Positions 1 to 13,545 of a DNA stretch of 64,000 nucleotides are shown here, one piece after another. This DNA is from Misgurnus anguillicaudatus (Eukaryota > Chordata > Actinopteri > Cypriniformes > Cobitidae), in the NCBI RefSeq assembly GCF_027580225.2, contig NW_027395276.1, forward strand, positions 2,401,001-2,465,000, given 5' to 3'. The position numbers were made by a program, and so were the translations under genes. Position 1 is the stretch's first letter; every line of letters begins with the position of its first letter. The notes beneath the pieces are model-generated. The model saw only the letters and a program-made list of their open reading frames with translations. It did no database searches and was not told the DNA's origin.

Positions 1-316
1 CTAGTCCTGAATGGCATTTTTAAAGCCTGATGTTTTTGAAAGTTCAATGACAACATTGTAGCTTTTTCGATTCCAACATATACAGAAAAAGATGACACAA
101 TTATGAATTAATAATAATCATATATCGTTATACATCCACAAATAAATAAGTTACCGAGATATGAATTTCGGTCAGTATCGCCCAGCCCAGGTGGCCCAAG
201 AGTTTTGCACAGTACTGTAATCCCCAAAGTTACATTTCTGTTTTTAGGTAGGTTTGATACAATAGGAGATTATGATACTAAAATCTGGGAAATGACCATA
301 ATCCTTGAATGTTATA

Positions 317-1476
317 GCGCTTTTCCAATGCATAGTACCCCACGAGTCACTTCGTGTCAGCTCACTTCACTTTGGCATGGTTAGCTTTTCCATTGAGTTT
401 AGTATCACTTCAAAGTGGGAGGGATTATAGGCGTGTTGTTATGTTTACGCTGCGTGGAAGCGAGCGTCGTTGTAATGCATGAATTCATTTATTTATCAGT
501 CTGCCACAAAATCCAAATATACCACCACAAATAGATGTTTGCACATCGCGATCACTACCGCTGTCTCACATGACAGTTTCTGTACAAACACCCTTTGCGT
601 CAGTCAATGCGCTCCGCTAAGTCGCAAAAACGCTGTGCATTAGGGCTGTAACGATTTATCGTGCAAATGCGCGTTTTCTCAATGAATGAATTACGGCGAA
701 ATGCCGCCACATCCAAAAGCCAGGGGGCGCTCTCGTGCAGAAACGCCACTTGTGCCACAGAAGAAGTAGCATTACAAACACTATTCCAGGAAATGTCTAC
801 AGGAATATGTATATCGCTGTTCTTCAAATTGTTTCAGGTATTTTCATGATAATAAAGAATATTTTGAATGACTTTGTTTAACGAGTGTTGCTTTTTTAAA
901 TGCAGGTTATAAACGACTCAGACTCATAATGATTTTAGATTGATAACGGACTTCTTACTGACCAAAACGCCATAGTACATGCACAAGCTGCGCATGAAAC
1001 ACAGAATCGCGATGCAGCGATGCAGATTCGATTTTAGACAGGTCTTTTTAATGGGACACGCAATATATCGTTACAGCCCTACTGTGCATACATGCTAACA
1101 TGGACATTGAGGACATACCGCCAGAAACTGCAAGGAAAACACTGGAATGGTGTTCCTGACTCTCAGCCTGTGGATGTTTTTACAGCTAAAAGAGAGTTTG
1201 GGAACTTACAACAAAGCACAGATGACAACAAGTTTACTCAAGACAGCGCAAGCTAGCATAAAGGTAAATCTAATCTTTTACATTACAGCGATGACGCTGG
1301 TAGTGACGATTCTCTCAGACCATCAGTGATCTACAGTGTTTCCACGTCACTTTTTAGTATCAGCTCAGATCCCTTGGAACCCCAACCGAGGTGGTACTAA
1401 AAAAAAAGTGGAAAAGCCCCCAAAACTAAGTCGACCCGACTCTCAAACCGTGGTGTACTATGCATTTGAAAAGCGC
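317..1476. repeat. Inverted-repeat element, interrupted
   Basis: The left end GCGCTTTTCCAATGCATAGT and the right end (ACTATGCATTTGAAAAGCGC read forward) are near-perfect inverted copies, so 317-1476 looks like one old DNA transposon. A hAT-like element (641-1081) sits inside it. I could not find a convincing target-site duplication or any transposase coding sequence. Bases 1-316 hold nothing I can support. Confidence 0.5.
641..1081. mobile_element. hAT-like MITE, 8-bp TSD CTGTGCAT
   Basis: Ends TAGGGCTGTAACGAT and, inverted, TAGGGCTGTAACGATATAT. The flanks 633-640 and 1082-1089 are both CTGTGCAT, an exact 8-bp duplication as expected for hAT. It is 441 bp and non-coding. Internal sequence around 690-740 is shared with the elements at 6297 and 21684, so these belong to related families. 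Confidence 0.8.
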
Positions 1477-2509
1477 CATTAGTGTATATAAGTTGAGGCG
1501 CATGTAAAAGTCATGCTTCTAACTATGAGAAAGTCTCAGTCTTTCATTACCAGCACACACAAACATTCACAAACAAGTATAAACAGGTCCGCTAAAAACA
1601 TGAATGCATGAAATATGAAACAAACATTTCAAATATATCCTGTGTCCCTTTATTTCACCACATATGACTGTGTAATCCGATCTATGTACGATCTGTGCAA
1701 ACGTATTTCCCAAAGCTTAAATCTGCCTTTCAAGAAACCAAGACTGTAAAATACACACACTCCCCCTCACAACCTTTCATAAACAATAGGCTGCTGGCAG
1801 CTCTCGTCTTAGGCCTAACCGCTATAACAACATTGTGTAAACGTCCTGCTGTCATTGGCTGTGCTTCGATTAAAACCCATGACCTGTAAATCTGCTCCCT
1901 CCCCCAAACCTTCTGCTAAAATCAAAAACACTGAAAACACTAAAAACATAACAACAACACATACAGCACTCGCGTGACGTCAGTACTAAACCCTGACCGA
2001 CCGGGCAACAACCCCGAGCATGACCCAAGAGGCAGCCCATGATGACAAAGTGAGCCGTGAGTCACAACCAACAACAGTCCAAATATTTTCTGTCATAAAA
2101 ATATTTCCTCTGTTTTCTTCCTGACCTTTTATCCACACTTCAAAAGTACGGACCATGAGTATACAGAAAAAGACTACGCCCATACAAAAGCTACACATAA
2201 AATAATTCAAGACACGCTCACTTGTAAAGCCAGGCTGATCTCACGGGAATTTGTACATATTTTACGATTTGGCAAATAGGGGTGTAAGAAAATACATGTA
2301 CATGTGCTTATATGGGATGTTTTGTTTGACAATAATGTATAAAAAAAAAAACGTATATCGATTTTTTGTAATGATACAATATTCGTGGAAGTTGTCTCGA
2401 TTAAAGTTTACATCCCGACCGCTAGATAGCAGTCTTCTCATCTCTTACCTTAAAGAGTGACAAAAAGCACTTGTTAAGGTCATCATATAGTTGCACCGTA
2501 TCGCACAAC
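1477..2509. other. Intergenic, no gene seen
   Basis: Featureless AT-rich sequence. The short ORFs here have no recognisable domain, no splice context and no codon structure. No promoter or RNA gene was recognised. Confidence 0.5.
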
Positions 2510-2517
2510 CCCTATAG

Positions 2518-3048
2518 TAGGGCTGCACGATTTGGGTAATTTTTCCCATTGCGGTTATTGATGCTAATATTGCGATGTGCGATTATACTAAATAGTATCA
2601 TGAGTCAACCTGATGGGTTTTAAGGAAAATCCACACACAGTTAAGTGTTAATGCTAAAATGTGTATTTGTAAAACTAGAAATGTTTTCGTATTGCCACGT
2701 GATGTAGCAACTGCTCAGTGTCAGTAATCCTAAATCCAAAATACCGCCATACAACAGACGTAGAGGTGTTTTTTAGCTACCAGATCACTGTCAACCTCCT
2801 CTGTATCCATCTTCGCTCTGGTATAAGTGACGACGCACACCACACACGTGCATGCCACACGTGCACTGCCTTTTTTTGTTCGTTTTTCTTTCTTTTTTTA
2901 AACAGCAAGGAAAATCATCAAACAGTTATCAGAAATTTTGTGTTAAAAGTCCACACATTTATTTATTTAATATAATTGCAACATTTTGCTTTCATATAAT
3001 CGCACAGGCTGACATTGCGATTGCGATGCGATTAATTGTGCAGCACTA
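2518..3048. mobile_element. hAT-like MITE, 8-bp TSD CCCTATAG
   Basis: Starts TAGGGCTGCACGATT and ends with the inverted form (TAGTGCTGCACAATT). The flanks 2510-2517 and 3049-3056 are both CCCTATAG. It is 531 bp with no transposase. The subterminal region is rich in GCGATTGCGATG-like motifs. Confidence 0.8.
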
Positions 3049-3419
3049 CCCTATAGTGATACATACCGTATAGCCAGATTCTTTCGATACACACAGTCCA
3101 ATTGGTTAAGTCAAATGAATTTGTACAAAGTGAATCAAATTGTACAAAGTGTATAAAAAAGTATGATTATAAAACAATAACGAAACCCCACTCCTAACCC
3201 CAACGTCATAGGGCAAAAGCAAATTGTACAAAAATTTATAAATGTAGTTACGAATTAGCCACCTAGTAAAATACGTACTACATGTCATTGTGCTGGCCAA
3301 GCACCATTGAGGAACCACGCGTTTTAGCGCAAACACTGCCTATATTTAATTGCAAAAATGTATGTGAAAATAAAATGAACATAAACGCAATTATTTAAAT
3401 GTTTTAGTTGAGTCATAAT

Positions 3420-4079
3420 TAGGGATGCTCCGATCGATCAGCCGCAGAACGATATCGGCCGATAACGCCATTAAATGACTTGATCTGTACTCGCTAAATT
3501 TGCAGATCTCATGAACCAATCTTTCTGTTTACCTTTGTCATCATAGGGCTCCTGAATGCTGAAAGCCGGAAATTCTCGTCATTGGCAGGGAAGCGTTTTC
3601 TCTTAATTGACGAGTTATCTCGTCAATGGTGGGGAAAGAGTTAATCTGCACTATCCAACCACAGCACTGCCATTTAGGGCAGAGATCAGCTCATTTGCAT
3701 TTAAAAGGACACACCCAAAATGGCACATTTTAACATGTTATAATAAATGGTCTATGGGGTATTTTGAGCCAGAACTTCACATATGTATTCTGGGGACACC
3801 AAATTTTATTTGACATTTTAAAAAAGCCTAGTGAAATGTCCCCTTTAAAGCTACAGTAACCTAATTCATCTCTCAATAAAATCACTCTCTGCTCTTTATT
3901 TAAGAACTGTTGTACTTCATACAAATGCATACAGTAAAGACTGTGAAGCATTTACATCTTCATTAATAAATGTTAACAGTTACAGTCATCAAAGAGCTTG
4001 CATATCAGCTTGAATATTCACGAAGACAAGAAATCGGTACTCAGTATCAGCTGCAAAAACCCTGATTGGAGCATCCCTA
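3420..4079. mobile_element. hAT-like element, 8-bp TSD GTCATAAT
   Basis: Ends TAGGGATGCTCCGATC and, inverted, TAGGGATGCTCCAATC. Exact 8-bp duplications GTCATAAT lie at 3412-3419 and 4080-4087. It is 660 bp and non-coding. It shares terminal sequence with the element at 21684. Confidence 0.82.
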
Positions 4080-6296
4080 GTCATAATCCAAAAATAGGCT
4101 AAAGGACTGTTTATTAACATGGTTCAAAACACAACACTGGTCCACCACATATCCATCTTACAGCTGAAATATATTACATTTAAATGCAAAAATTCAAATC
4201 TGTCCACTGTCCATGTAATAAAAACACCAAATTTACTCATCATTTGTCCATATTACCAACACTAATTACTTGGTCATCATTCGCTCAATTGATAAATATT
4301 GTTAGAGAAGTTGTGAACCTGAAGAAGTGTGACAATTGTTTACAAACATTTTACTTGGCGATAGTAGTGCTGTTGTGTGTGTGAAACCGATTCATTATCT
4401 ATGTCAGCAACAGGCCTAGACCTGTATTGTGTTTTGGCCTATTAGCTTAGCACAATGTAAATGGAAAGACTCGAACAAAGCATTAAACTTCCTGATCGGC
4501 TGTTGTCCGAGAAAGCTTTAAGACGCTCGCAGAGCGCTCAGTATTTAGGTTAATGACCACAGATACCCACATGGCACAGAACAATGTGCCATTTACTGCA
4601 GATTATACAGCAACGGGCGAGGGGGCGCGGACCTAAATGAAGAGGGCATAGTGAGAAAAGACAGCACAAGAGCAAGAAAAAAACTAGAGCACAGGTTAGT
4701 AAATAAGTGTTGGTCTGGTTGTTGTTCTTATGTGGTTATAATCGGGCTTCTGCTAGTTCAGAGTTATTTTAACAGATCAGACAGACGCACAACTAAGGGT
4801 GTTTTTAGACCTGAACCTTTGTTTTGGTGCATTTTCTCCCTTGGTTCGGTTCTTTAGGCATATGTGAACACGTCAATCGCGCTCAGATCCGGACCAAAAC
4901 AACTGCTCCGAGGCCGCCTGAATGAGATTTCCGATTGCAAATTAACTCTGGAGCGGTTTGTTATAAGTGTGAAAGCAATCTGACCCAACAAAACAAACAA
5001 ACAAACATTTTTATTTTAACCATAAACATACCCAGCGCTTTGGTGATTAATTCTGGTGGGCGCCATTCAAAACCAAAGCACAACTGTTACTTATAAAATG
5101 TCTTCTAATTGCTCTTCTTTAGCAATAGGTACATGGTAAGAATGTTGTCCCACTTAAGTTTTGATTTGATAATGAAGTAATATAACCACAGTTACCAAAA
5201 AAACCCACACAATAATCCCACAAAGCTGCTGGCTGTCAATCCTAATGGACAACTTTCAGCGGAATTACGGAAAATAAACAGATGCACTCTAACAAATTAA
5301 AGTAGAGTTTACTCGCACGTGACTTGTATTAACAAAGTCTGGCCCGTTTGGAAATATTGCCTTGAATGCAAACCGAACTAACACAAAATTGCAACATTGT
5401 AGCCAGTTAACCCCCCGGTTTCAGAACAACGCAATCGATCTACAGTTCTGAAAAGACCCCAAGGGGCGGTTTTCCGGACAGTTCCTAGACTAAAATTAAT
5501 GTAAGAGCTGTCCAAACTGAAAACAACTTGCTCCAAACTGAAAACAACTTGCACCGACATATCCATGTCAGTGCATATTCTTTGCAAAACATTTTTTTTA
5601 TTTTTTCAGAAATCTACTCAAAATGCACAAAACACAAGTAATGTTTTTAGTAAGTCATGTTTGTTAAAACTAGTTAAATTTCCTAATTAAACTACGGCCT
5701 AGTCCTGGCTTAAGCTAATCCCTGTCCGGGAAACTAACTCAAAGAGAAAGGGAAACCAAATACATAATTGACATATTTACTAGAGATGCACCAATGTATC
5801 TGTCAATAATCTGTATCATACCCAGTTTATAAAAAACCTGAAGCAAAAACTAATTTAATTTTAAACTCTGTGTATGTTTTGATGATCATTTTGAATTTGC
5901 CATCTAACAAAATTCCTTTATAAAAATGCAATTATCTCAGCTTTTTGCTCAAGATTTTGGTATTTTAAACCTACACATATTTAAGAGTTTATAAAAAGAG
6001 AAAAAATTAAGATAGGATGAAACGTTATTTCCCATTTTGTTTGTTTGTTTGTTTCCATTTTGTTTGTTTGTTTGATTGATTGAAAGCAGAGGATCTGCTC
6101 TTTCATTTGATATATTTGTAAGTTTATATATTTATAAAAGAACATTTTCCTGGAAGGCATTGTGTGAAAAATCACAAAAAATGCTGGCAGGCAACTTTAA
6201 AAAAAAGGCTGGCAATGAGGTATTGGTCATTATATTACATTTACATTATATACATTTAGAAAATGTAATCTTCAAAATTTAGTTAATGTAAGTAGG
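4080..6296. other. Intergenic with repeat debris
   Basis: No gene is supportable. The stretch 4790-4990 resembles the repeat near 40860-41050 (both open with a GGTGTTTT motif and carry CTCGGAGCAGTT-like sequence). A lone hAT-type end (AGAGATGCACCAATG) occurs near 5782 without a recognisable partner. The inverted-repeat element at 5468-5735 is listed separately. Confidence 0.45.
5468..5735. repeat. Short inverted-repeat MITE with internal 21-bp duplication
   Basis: Left end GGTTTTCCGGACAG (5468-5481) matches the inverted right end AGTTTCCCGGACAG (5722-5735). Inside, a 21-bp unit beginning TCCAAACTGAAAAC occurs twice in tandem (5511-5531 and 5532-5552). The superfamily is not clear. Confidence 0.5.
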
Positions 6297-6729
6297 CGTG
6301 CACCGATAAATGCCGATATACACTAATAATGTGTGGCCGATAACTATTCTGAATCGACAGCCGATCTTATTCACAGCTATTTCATGTACAACGGCTTTTG
6401 ATCAGTAAGTCCAAATCGATCTGAAATCATTGTTAGTTTGAGTCGTTTATAACATTCATTTGAAAAGCTCGTCAAACATAATCATTATACATATTCTTTA
6501 CTATCATGAAAATACCTGAAAAAAGGTTTGAAGAACAGCAATATAAATATATCCTTAAGCCATTTCCTGGAGCTGCATGTCATAGCTGCGTGTGTATGGT
6601 TCTTCGTTTACAGCGCATATTGAGTTTCTGCACAAGAGCGCCCTCTGGCTTTTGGATGTAGCGGCATTTCACCGTAAATCATTGAGAAGCATAGCAAGCA
6701 TCATCGGCCAATATATCAGTGCACCCCTA
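6297..6729. mobile_element. hAT-like MITE, imperfect 8-bp TSD
   Basis: Ends TAGGCGTGCACCGATA and, inverted, TAGGGGTGCACTGATA. The flanks AATGTAAG (6289-6296) and AATCTAAG (6730-6737) match at 7 of 8 positions. It is 433 bp and non-coding. Confidence 0.7.
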
Positions 6730-9200
6730 AATCTAAGTTAATATAACCACCAAACTTTCGTCATCGGCAGATATCAGTCTAAATAATTGCCTATCACATC
6801 AGTATCGACTATTTTTTCTTAACTAAATATTAGGGATGAAAAAATCCTGGCGCAAAACTGATAATTCTGGATCTCTGACTGACTGAAAAATTACAATGAA
6901 ATATTAACTTTAAGGGACACCAGACAATTCAAACAAAAAACAAAATAATAAGCCCTTATATTATCTGCTTCCAATATCCACCAAATCAAGCAGCTAAAAT
7001 CCCTGAATATAATATTAAACACTAATACAATACATACTCAATATAAGGCAAAACTTCAATCGATTGTGCACTAGTAACATTTATGATGGCTAAAATTCTC
7101 TGTACAAGGCAAAATTCAAAGCAACCACTGAGATCAAACGGGACATTTAATTGCACATGGGAACATGAACAGACAGCGTAACTAAACCATAACACATCTG
7201 ACAGAAAAAAATTTGAAATGCAGTCTCGCACCAGCACTAGCCGACCCAGTGACTCAGTCTATTGATGCGCCAGTATGAGTCACCCAAATTGTAGCCATGT
7301 ATGCGTCGGGCTGAGATGATATCCTGCACTAACCAGCCTCATGAGAATGATACAGATTCCTGGACGGTCCTAAATCATTAGGAATACATCAACTTGGACT
7401 TGAATTCAATAATTTTCAAGAATTCAAGAAAAGTGTCAATGCCTAAAAAGCTTTGACCTTACAAAAACTTTTACCAACAATAGTCACAAACATAACAGTT
7501 ATTGAAAATATTGGTGCAGCCAGACACCAACTGTTAATACATAAATATGTGCAAAAATAAATAGTTTTGCCATGGCACTGCAAATCTACCACAATAAAAA
7601 CTGTCACGGCAAATATTCCAGCCCAAAAGGAATAAAATGATGCTTTACGAGAGAAATATGGACCATGAGAACCCAGCTTCGTTTCTTTAACCGATTAAAA
7701 AACAACAACAACAGAGCCACATCAAACAAAGACAGACTATTAAGAAAAACTCTCATTATTTAATATGAGTAAAACAGACAGCATTCCTGACTGTGCAGAC
7801 CAATGGGATTAAGCTTGTGATGTCTTCAGCTTAGCTTTCTGCCGTCTGTTCTTCCTGACTCTTCCCATTAAAAGTCTGTTCGGCATCACTTCAATGCTTA
7901 AATGTGACCTGTCAGTCAATTTATTCCAGATCCCCAAGACTCAGTTAAAAGTATAGTCCATTTTACTTGTATGCAAGGGTCCGCGTACAGTGCGCATCAA
8001 ACAATTTTCGTCATCAGAAGAGTGCGTGTTTACTGTACGGGTACCGCATGCACCTACAGGAGAATAGTATGTAGTATGGTTGTGCCAATAGACTGTAGTA
8101 TCGTGCATCGACTATCGCCAGACATATCGGCTTTCATGGCGATAGTTGGTGATGGTTATTATTTTTATTATCATCATAGTTTCACATTAACATGTCCCCG
8201 AATGAGAGGGTTTGTGGGCTTTTTGTGCAAGAGAGCTTGTAACGCACCTGGACTTAATGTGCACTTCTTGCACTCTTGCTCTAACCTGAATGAGGGCAGC
8301 ATGGACTCCTTCTGTAATGCGCATGATTCTGACTCTTCCTCGCACCTGAGCTTATAATACGCGCAGCTCTGACATTTCCTTGTACTAGAGAGCTGTAAGA
8401 GCGCAGAGGGTTAAAACCAGCGAGTGTTTTGTTCGCAAGAAATTTTAGAGCGCCTGGGCTTTCCCGCGCTCCGATTAATGGCATTAGTGATGCATTGACG
8501 GTTGCTGTCATGACAGCCTTGCCCTTGCTTCTTTTTGTCCATCAATCAAGTGGCTTGTCATAAATGAGTAAATTTTTTTACAAATAAATAAATTTATTAA
8601 CACTATTGTGTATCTGCGATTTGACAGGCTGCCAATAGGGCAATCTTAAAATGGGGCATATCGCCCAAAACCAGTAAGTAGTCCATGCATTGCATTTTAT
8701 CGCAATATGCCGAACGTCTGTGTCAGGCACGAGTCAAATTAAGTATACTTTGCAAGGCTGTGCGTTCGACCATGCACGTACGTTCACGTACACATAAAAA
8801 ACAGACTTTACTCCGAGCATGATCCTAGATTTCTTCAACTCGGAAAACAGGAACTTTCGGTCTGTCTTTCATTCACACATCCATTCTCATTTATTTCTGA
8901 TGTGACGAGCTGTTATATTAAATTGACAATCCCAAACCCCTTTGATTTTGCACACTTGTGGAGTCACTTAATACACAAAACATCAAATTTTTGCGATTCT
9001 GCACAATTTATTATTTTATCACCAAATAATTGCAACAATTGAAAACAGGCTACCTATATAGCTTACCTGCTTATACCCACCTACCTGCTGCTCTGCGTGC
9101 CCTTAATGTAAATCAAAACATCTTTATGCTGTATTTATTTATCTTATTTTCATTTGTTTCTATGTTCTTATTTTATTACTGATTGTTTGCTTGCTTATAT
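6730..9200. other. Intergenic, no gene seen
   Basis: The longest reading frame here (7971-8357, 128 codons, plus strand) has no recognisable domain. It overlaps sequence resembling decayed hAT subterminal repeats around 8070-8150. I see no promoter, exon or RNA gene. Confidence 0.45.
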
Positions 9201-9345
9201 CAGGGTTCCCACAACTTAATAAACTTCAAATTCAAGGACCTTTCAAGGACTTTCCAGATCCAATACTCTCAAATACAAGGACTAAATGTGGGGACACATT
9301 TCAAGTGAGAGCAAGGTTACATCGTGTTACCTTTTAAGATACATT

Positions 9346-11032
9346 AGCTGTGTCCCAATTCAAGGGCTGCAACCTTATAAGCATGGGACCTTAAAGATGA
9401 GCACTCGGTCTTTCAAGGTGGCAGCCTCAGAAGTTCGCGAAGAGAACTGAAATGAGACGGTCTAACCTTCGGACGACCCATAATTGGCGTCACCTGCTGC
9501 ACGCGCCTGTCAGCACGACATAGCGGAAATGTTTCTGACTTATTAAAATAAATATGAAATCAGAAAAATATTAATTTAGTTTAGAAAATATGACACGTTG
9601 ATGTAGATTAAACTATTCAACAGTATATTAAATTAATCAACATTAGAAATATATGCATGAGGGTCCGAAATTAACACCCGCCAAGCGCCAAATGCGGGTA
9701 GATTTTCCGTTTGGCGACTAAATTCAAAAGGCTACCCGCCACACTGGCGGGTGATTTTCATACCAAAATATTAATGCAATATAATGTGTTTGACAGTAAC
9801 TAATCTGGGAACGAGGTGAGCTAGCCACAGAACGTCTCTACGCTCCAAGTCTCGCACTAGAGACCGTCTGTTTAGTACTGCAGGTAACTTGCGGTCTGCA
9901 GCTATCTGCTGCATATTAGCTATCAAAATACATCCCCGCCCTGCCCGTCGGGCTATCTTGACTTATAGGGAGGAAAAATATATTTAAATGCTTATGCATT
10001 CTTTCACAGATTTGGATGGGTAATAATGGTGTATGAAATTCAGGCATATGGGTATTTAAATTACGTTTGAGCCCGCGCTCGAGTTTTACTTTCACTTTAA
10101 CTTTCGCGATCGCGCGAAAAGACGCAGTACAGGAAGCAATCCGTCATGATTTGTTGGGCAAATCCTCCAACTTCGTCCTGTCAGTCATTATCCTCACGTA
10201 AGAAAATTAAATCTCTCGCAGCAAGCTTTAAAGTATAGATTGTACTGGCAGTGAAGAGAGTGACTCTTAAAGCGACAGTAGCCCCTGTTTTTCTGATCGA
10301 AAATATGATCCAATCTGTAACTGGATGATCCAAACTGTGAGTTTTGTGACCCACTAAACCACTTTTAAATGGTGAGTATATCTGGTGTGGGGATGAGCAG
10401 GAAAAGTTGGTTTACATGGAAATCCAGTCTTTTTGTTTGTTAAAAAAACAACAGCATCAAAACAACAACAAGAATAGCAGATTAAACATTGTGGTTAGAT
10501 GCCCTATTGATTTTGAAATTTTGCGAGCCCTGCCATGAATACAGCAAATTACATTAATGTACATGTGACAAAAAAGGCTGTTTATTATTCTGGCCGGTAA
10601 AAAATGTGTTTGGCTGGTGGATTTTTTCATCTACCAGTCCCCGTGGCAGGTGAGCCAAAAAGTTAATTTCGGACCCTGATTATGCATCATAAAAATAATA
10701 ATATTAACACAAAACATAACTTATAATACTAAAACAGTGACAAGAAAAAATGTTTTCTGAAAAATACACTTTTTTTAATAAAGGTTTTAATTGTTTATTT
10801 TAGAATATCCAGCCGTTATATGCAGCCGTTGCAGGCGCGCAATGAATCTTGGGATATCCTCGGCTGTTAAGGATCCATTCGTTCTATCCTTAACATCGCG
10901 GAGAAATGAGGACGCATTTTGAGGCTTCATTCTAAGCATCCTTTGAATTGGGACGTCCTTACCAGCCTTAAGTCGCGCTGCTGTGACGCAATCGGTCTTA
11001 AAATGTCGCAGCCCTTGAATTGGGACGCAGCA
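9346..11032. mobile_element. Nested insertion with 3-bp TSD ATT (PIF/Harbinger-like)
   Basis: Ends AGCTGTGTCCCAATTCAAGG and, inverted, TGCTGCGTCCCAATTCAAGG. The uninterrupted second host copy reads ACATTGTTACAG at this point (17671 on), which gives the empty site: ATT is duplicated here at 9343-9345 and 11033-11035. A 3-bp duplication suggests PIF/Harbinger, but the ends do not prove it. Itself interrupted at 9660-10677. Confidence 0.6.
9660..10677. mobile_element. Nested hAT-like element (third level)
   Basis: Ends AGGGTCCGAAATTAAC and its inverted copy are almost identical. The flanks contain ATATGCAT on the left and TTATGCAT on the right, a possible 8-bp duplication off by one base from the terminal repeats. 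It is about 1 kb; I saw no transposase frame. Confidence 0.55.
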
Positions 11033-11595
11033 ATTGTTACAGTTCCCTTTTGAGGGAGCTCGCGCTGCATCAATGTGGTGACACTTTGGGGACGCCTCCA
11101 GAGGTAAGTGCATCAGAAGCTTAACGACAAAGACAGGGTGACGCGGGAGCCAGGAAGTATATTGCTATCTGAAATATTGCCAAAGACAGCGTTACAGGGA
11201 CGCAGGAAGTATGGCATGGGAGACGCAGCGTCTCGTTCCCTTCTCAGGGTACAAAAGTTACATACGTAACCCGAGAAATTTTCATGTGTCAGACACAATT
11301 ATGCAAAAAAGCATTTTGGTATGAATCAACATTCGCATACAGAAGATATAAGCATTTAAAGCGAACAGTTTAGTACGTGTGCTTAAAAAGTCTAGAATTT
11401 TTTATGAAATTATCCTACACCACACAGGGAATAATATGGATTGTTTTCCAGAAAACTTCTTGCATAAAATAGATTCAAGCACTTTCAATGACCTATATTT
11501 ATGTATGTATCTTTTCAACAATGCTCCCAGGGCCTTGAATTATTTCCCCCAGATTCACAAACTTTCAAGGATTTTAAGGACCCGTGGGAACCCTG

Positions 11596-13450
11596 TTATA
11601 TAATTTCCTGAGATCTTTTTTGGCTTATTTTATTGATTTAATTTTTGCTTTAGGAAAAAAAAATAGGAAAACATTACAATGTTCGCAAATTTCTGGAAAT
11701 AACCGCAATAAAATCAGCCACGTTGATCCCAAAAAAAAACAAAACAAAAATAGCAGTCCGCACAGCACTCAATTCTGCACATTGGTGTTTACGTGTAAAC
11801 AACTTCAGTGATTATAATAAGTCTTCCAAGTCAAGTATAAACACAATGTAACTGTAGGTTGTTTACAAGACCCAGGACTGGGGTATCAAATACTTTCCTT
11901 TTTTGGTTACATTTATAGTAAAAAGAAAATCTTAATTAAAAAAAATCTTAACATGAATGTGTTCACTCAGCAGGACAACAAATCTTGCATTACAAAAAAC
12001 GACCTCCTCGCCGTCCAACAGATTAACATTTTTGGAAAACCAGATTTTCCTGATTCACACACCGGAATTATCTCGATTCAAGCCTGAGCCAACATTTTGT
12101 AAGCTGTTGTGAGAAATGAAAGTGCAGTAGCCACTGACTGTAAAGCACCCCGACACAGTTGACAACCAACATTGTCAGCCATGCCCACATACAAAGTCGT
12201 CTCATGTACCAACCGAGCACATGTAGTGCAAAATGCACACTACGCCCATTTTGGCACATGTCATGCTCACTGTGAACAATCACCATGCTGCTGTCGAAGT
12301 GGCTTTTTTGTTCTCATATTTGGGAGGCAGGGCGGTTTCACTTCACATGAACTGACACAATCCTATGCTCCTACAACAAAGTAAAAGCACATTTAATGCC
12401 ATATAGAGAACAAAAAAGTTTTACATCCGCTCTGAAACTTCAGGTATGCTAGAAATGACAGGACCATGCAACGAACAGTGATTTTACAAAATACATTTAA
12501 AATGGTGCCAAAATCCATCAGGCATTTGAAAAGGCAGCATGCGTTTCCCAAAGTGGTCAAACTAGTTTATCCTGGAGCTTTTTACACAACCTTTCAATAT
12601 GTTGCTTACATTGCACCTCACAAGCCCATTGTTAAATGCCTACCATCCTCGCAGTAAATTATGAGGGGCGGATGACGTTAACTCCACTGAATTGCTCTTA
12701 ACTTTGTTGAGTAGCTGGACACACCCCCTTCCTGTCACCAGCGGACACTGACACTTGTGTTGCCAAGCTTCCATTGGAATGAGCGAGGTCAAGTTGCTCT
12801 GACTGCCATTACTAGTCACTAGTGTTGAGCATGCATGCACAGTTAGCAAGCAAGTCAGCAGCATTGTAAATAAACATTCAAAATATTGGACCTTAGTCAA
12901 ATAAAGTAGAACCATTTGGGTGCAATGTACAGATATCATTGTATTATTAAAATTTCTACTACAGCATAGCTCACTCCTCAACTGATGGAAAAAACTTTTT
13001 TCTCTTTTATTAATCGTGTAGCCGTATGTTACAGTGTTGACAAAAGCTACCATGAGATCGTACTGTTACATCAAGAGAAAACAAGCGCATCTCAAATTCT
13101 CCAGACAATGTGGTGATGAGCACGAGGCTGCCGACTGTCTCATCTCAAGTGTCGGACACTTGACATTGCGAGACGGCCCGACCATTGTTTGGAAATGGTT
13201 AGAAAACACAACATACACATAAGACCCAATGATCGAGTTTTACAACTTGGCTCTCAGGTATGTTGACACGGACGTGAATAATGAATTATCTGTCTTCTTG
13301 CAGCTCAGAGCATTTTAGAGCGGTACAAGACATTAAGCAAATGCAAGAAATGTGGCTAAAGGGATTGGAAATATCAAACATTGATATTGGGACATACAAC
13401 ATAAAAATGTTGAACAATATGTGGTGAGCAAGCTATACTTCTGATATATG
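11596..13450. other. Intergenic, no gene seen
   Basis: Several 60-137 codon frames occur on both strands (the longest at 12640-13053, minus), but none has a recognisable domain or splice context. No repeat boundary was resolved. Confidence 0.45.
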
Positions 13451-13545
13451 TAAGGCTGCAGTTATTTTGATACTTGATTAATCAGATGATATTTTTCAAT
13501 TAATTGGATAAAACCATAAATTAGGGTATTTATGTATATATTTAA

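Larger units (their letters stand above)
9201..11595. mobile_element. DNA transposon copy 1 with 6-bp TSD TTATAT (interrupted)
   Basis: Starts CAGGGTTCCCACAACTTAAT and ends in the inverted form CAGGGTTCCCACGGGTCC. It is flanked on both sides by TTATAT (9195-9200 and 11596-11601). A second copy of the family lies at 17536-18198. Copy 1 is enlarged by nested insertions (9346-11032, itself holding 9660-10677). Subterminal repeats of the type TTCAAGGACCTTTCAAGGAC occur at both ends, inverted. No transposase is visible. Confidence 0.75.

Noticed and set aside
7971..8357. 128-codon plus-strand ORF
   Set aside because: No domain; overlaps sequence resembling decayed transposon subterminal repeats.
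12640..13053. 137-codon minus-strand ORF
   Set aside because: No domain, no splice or promoter context, AT-rich surroundings.
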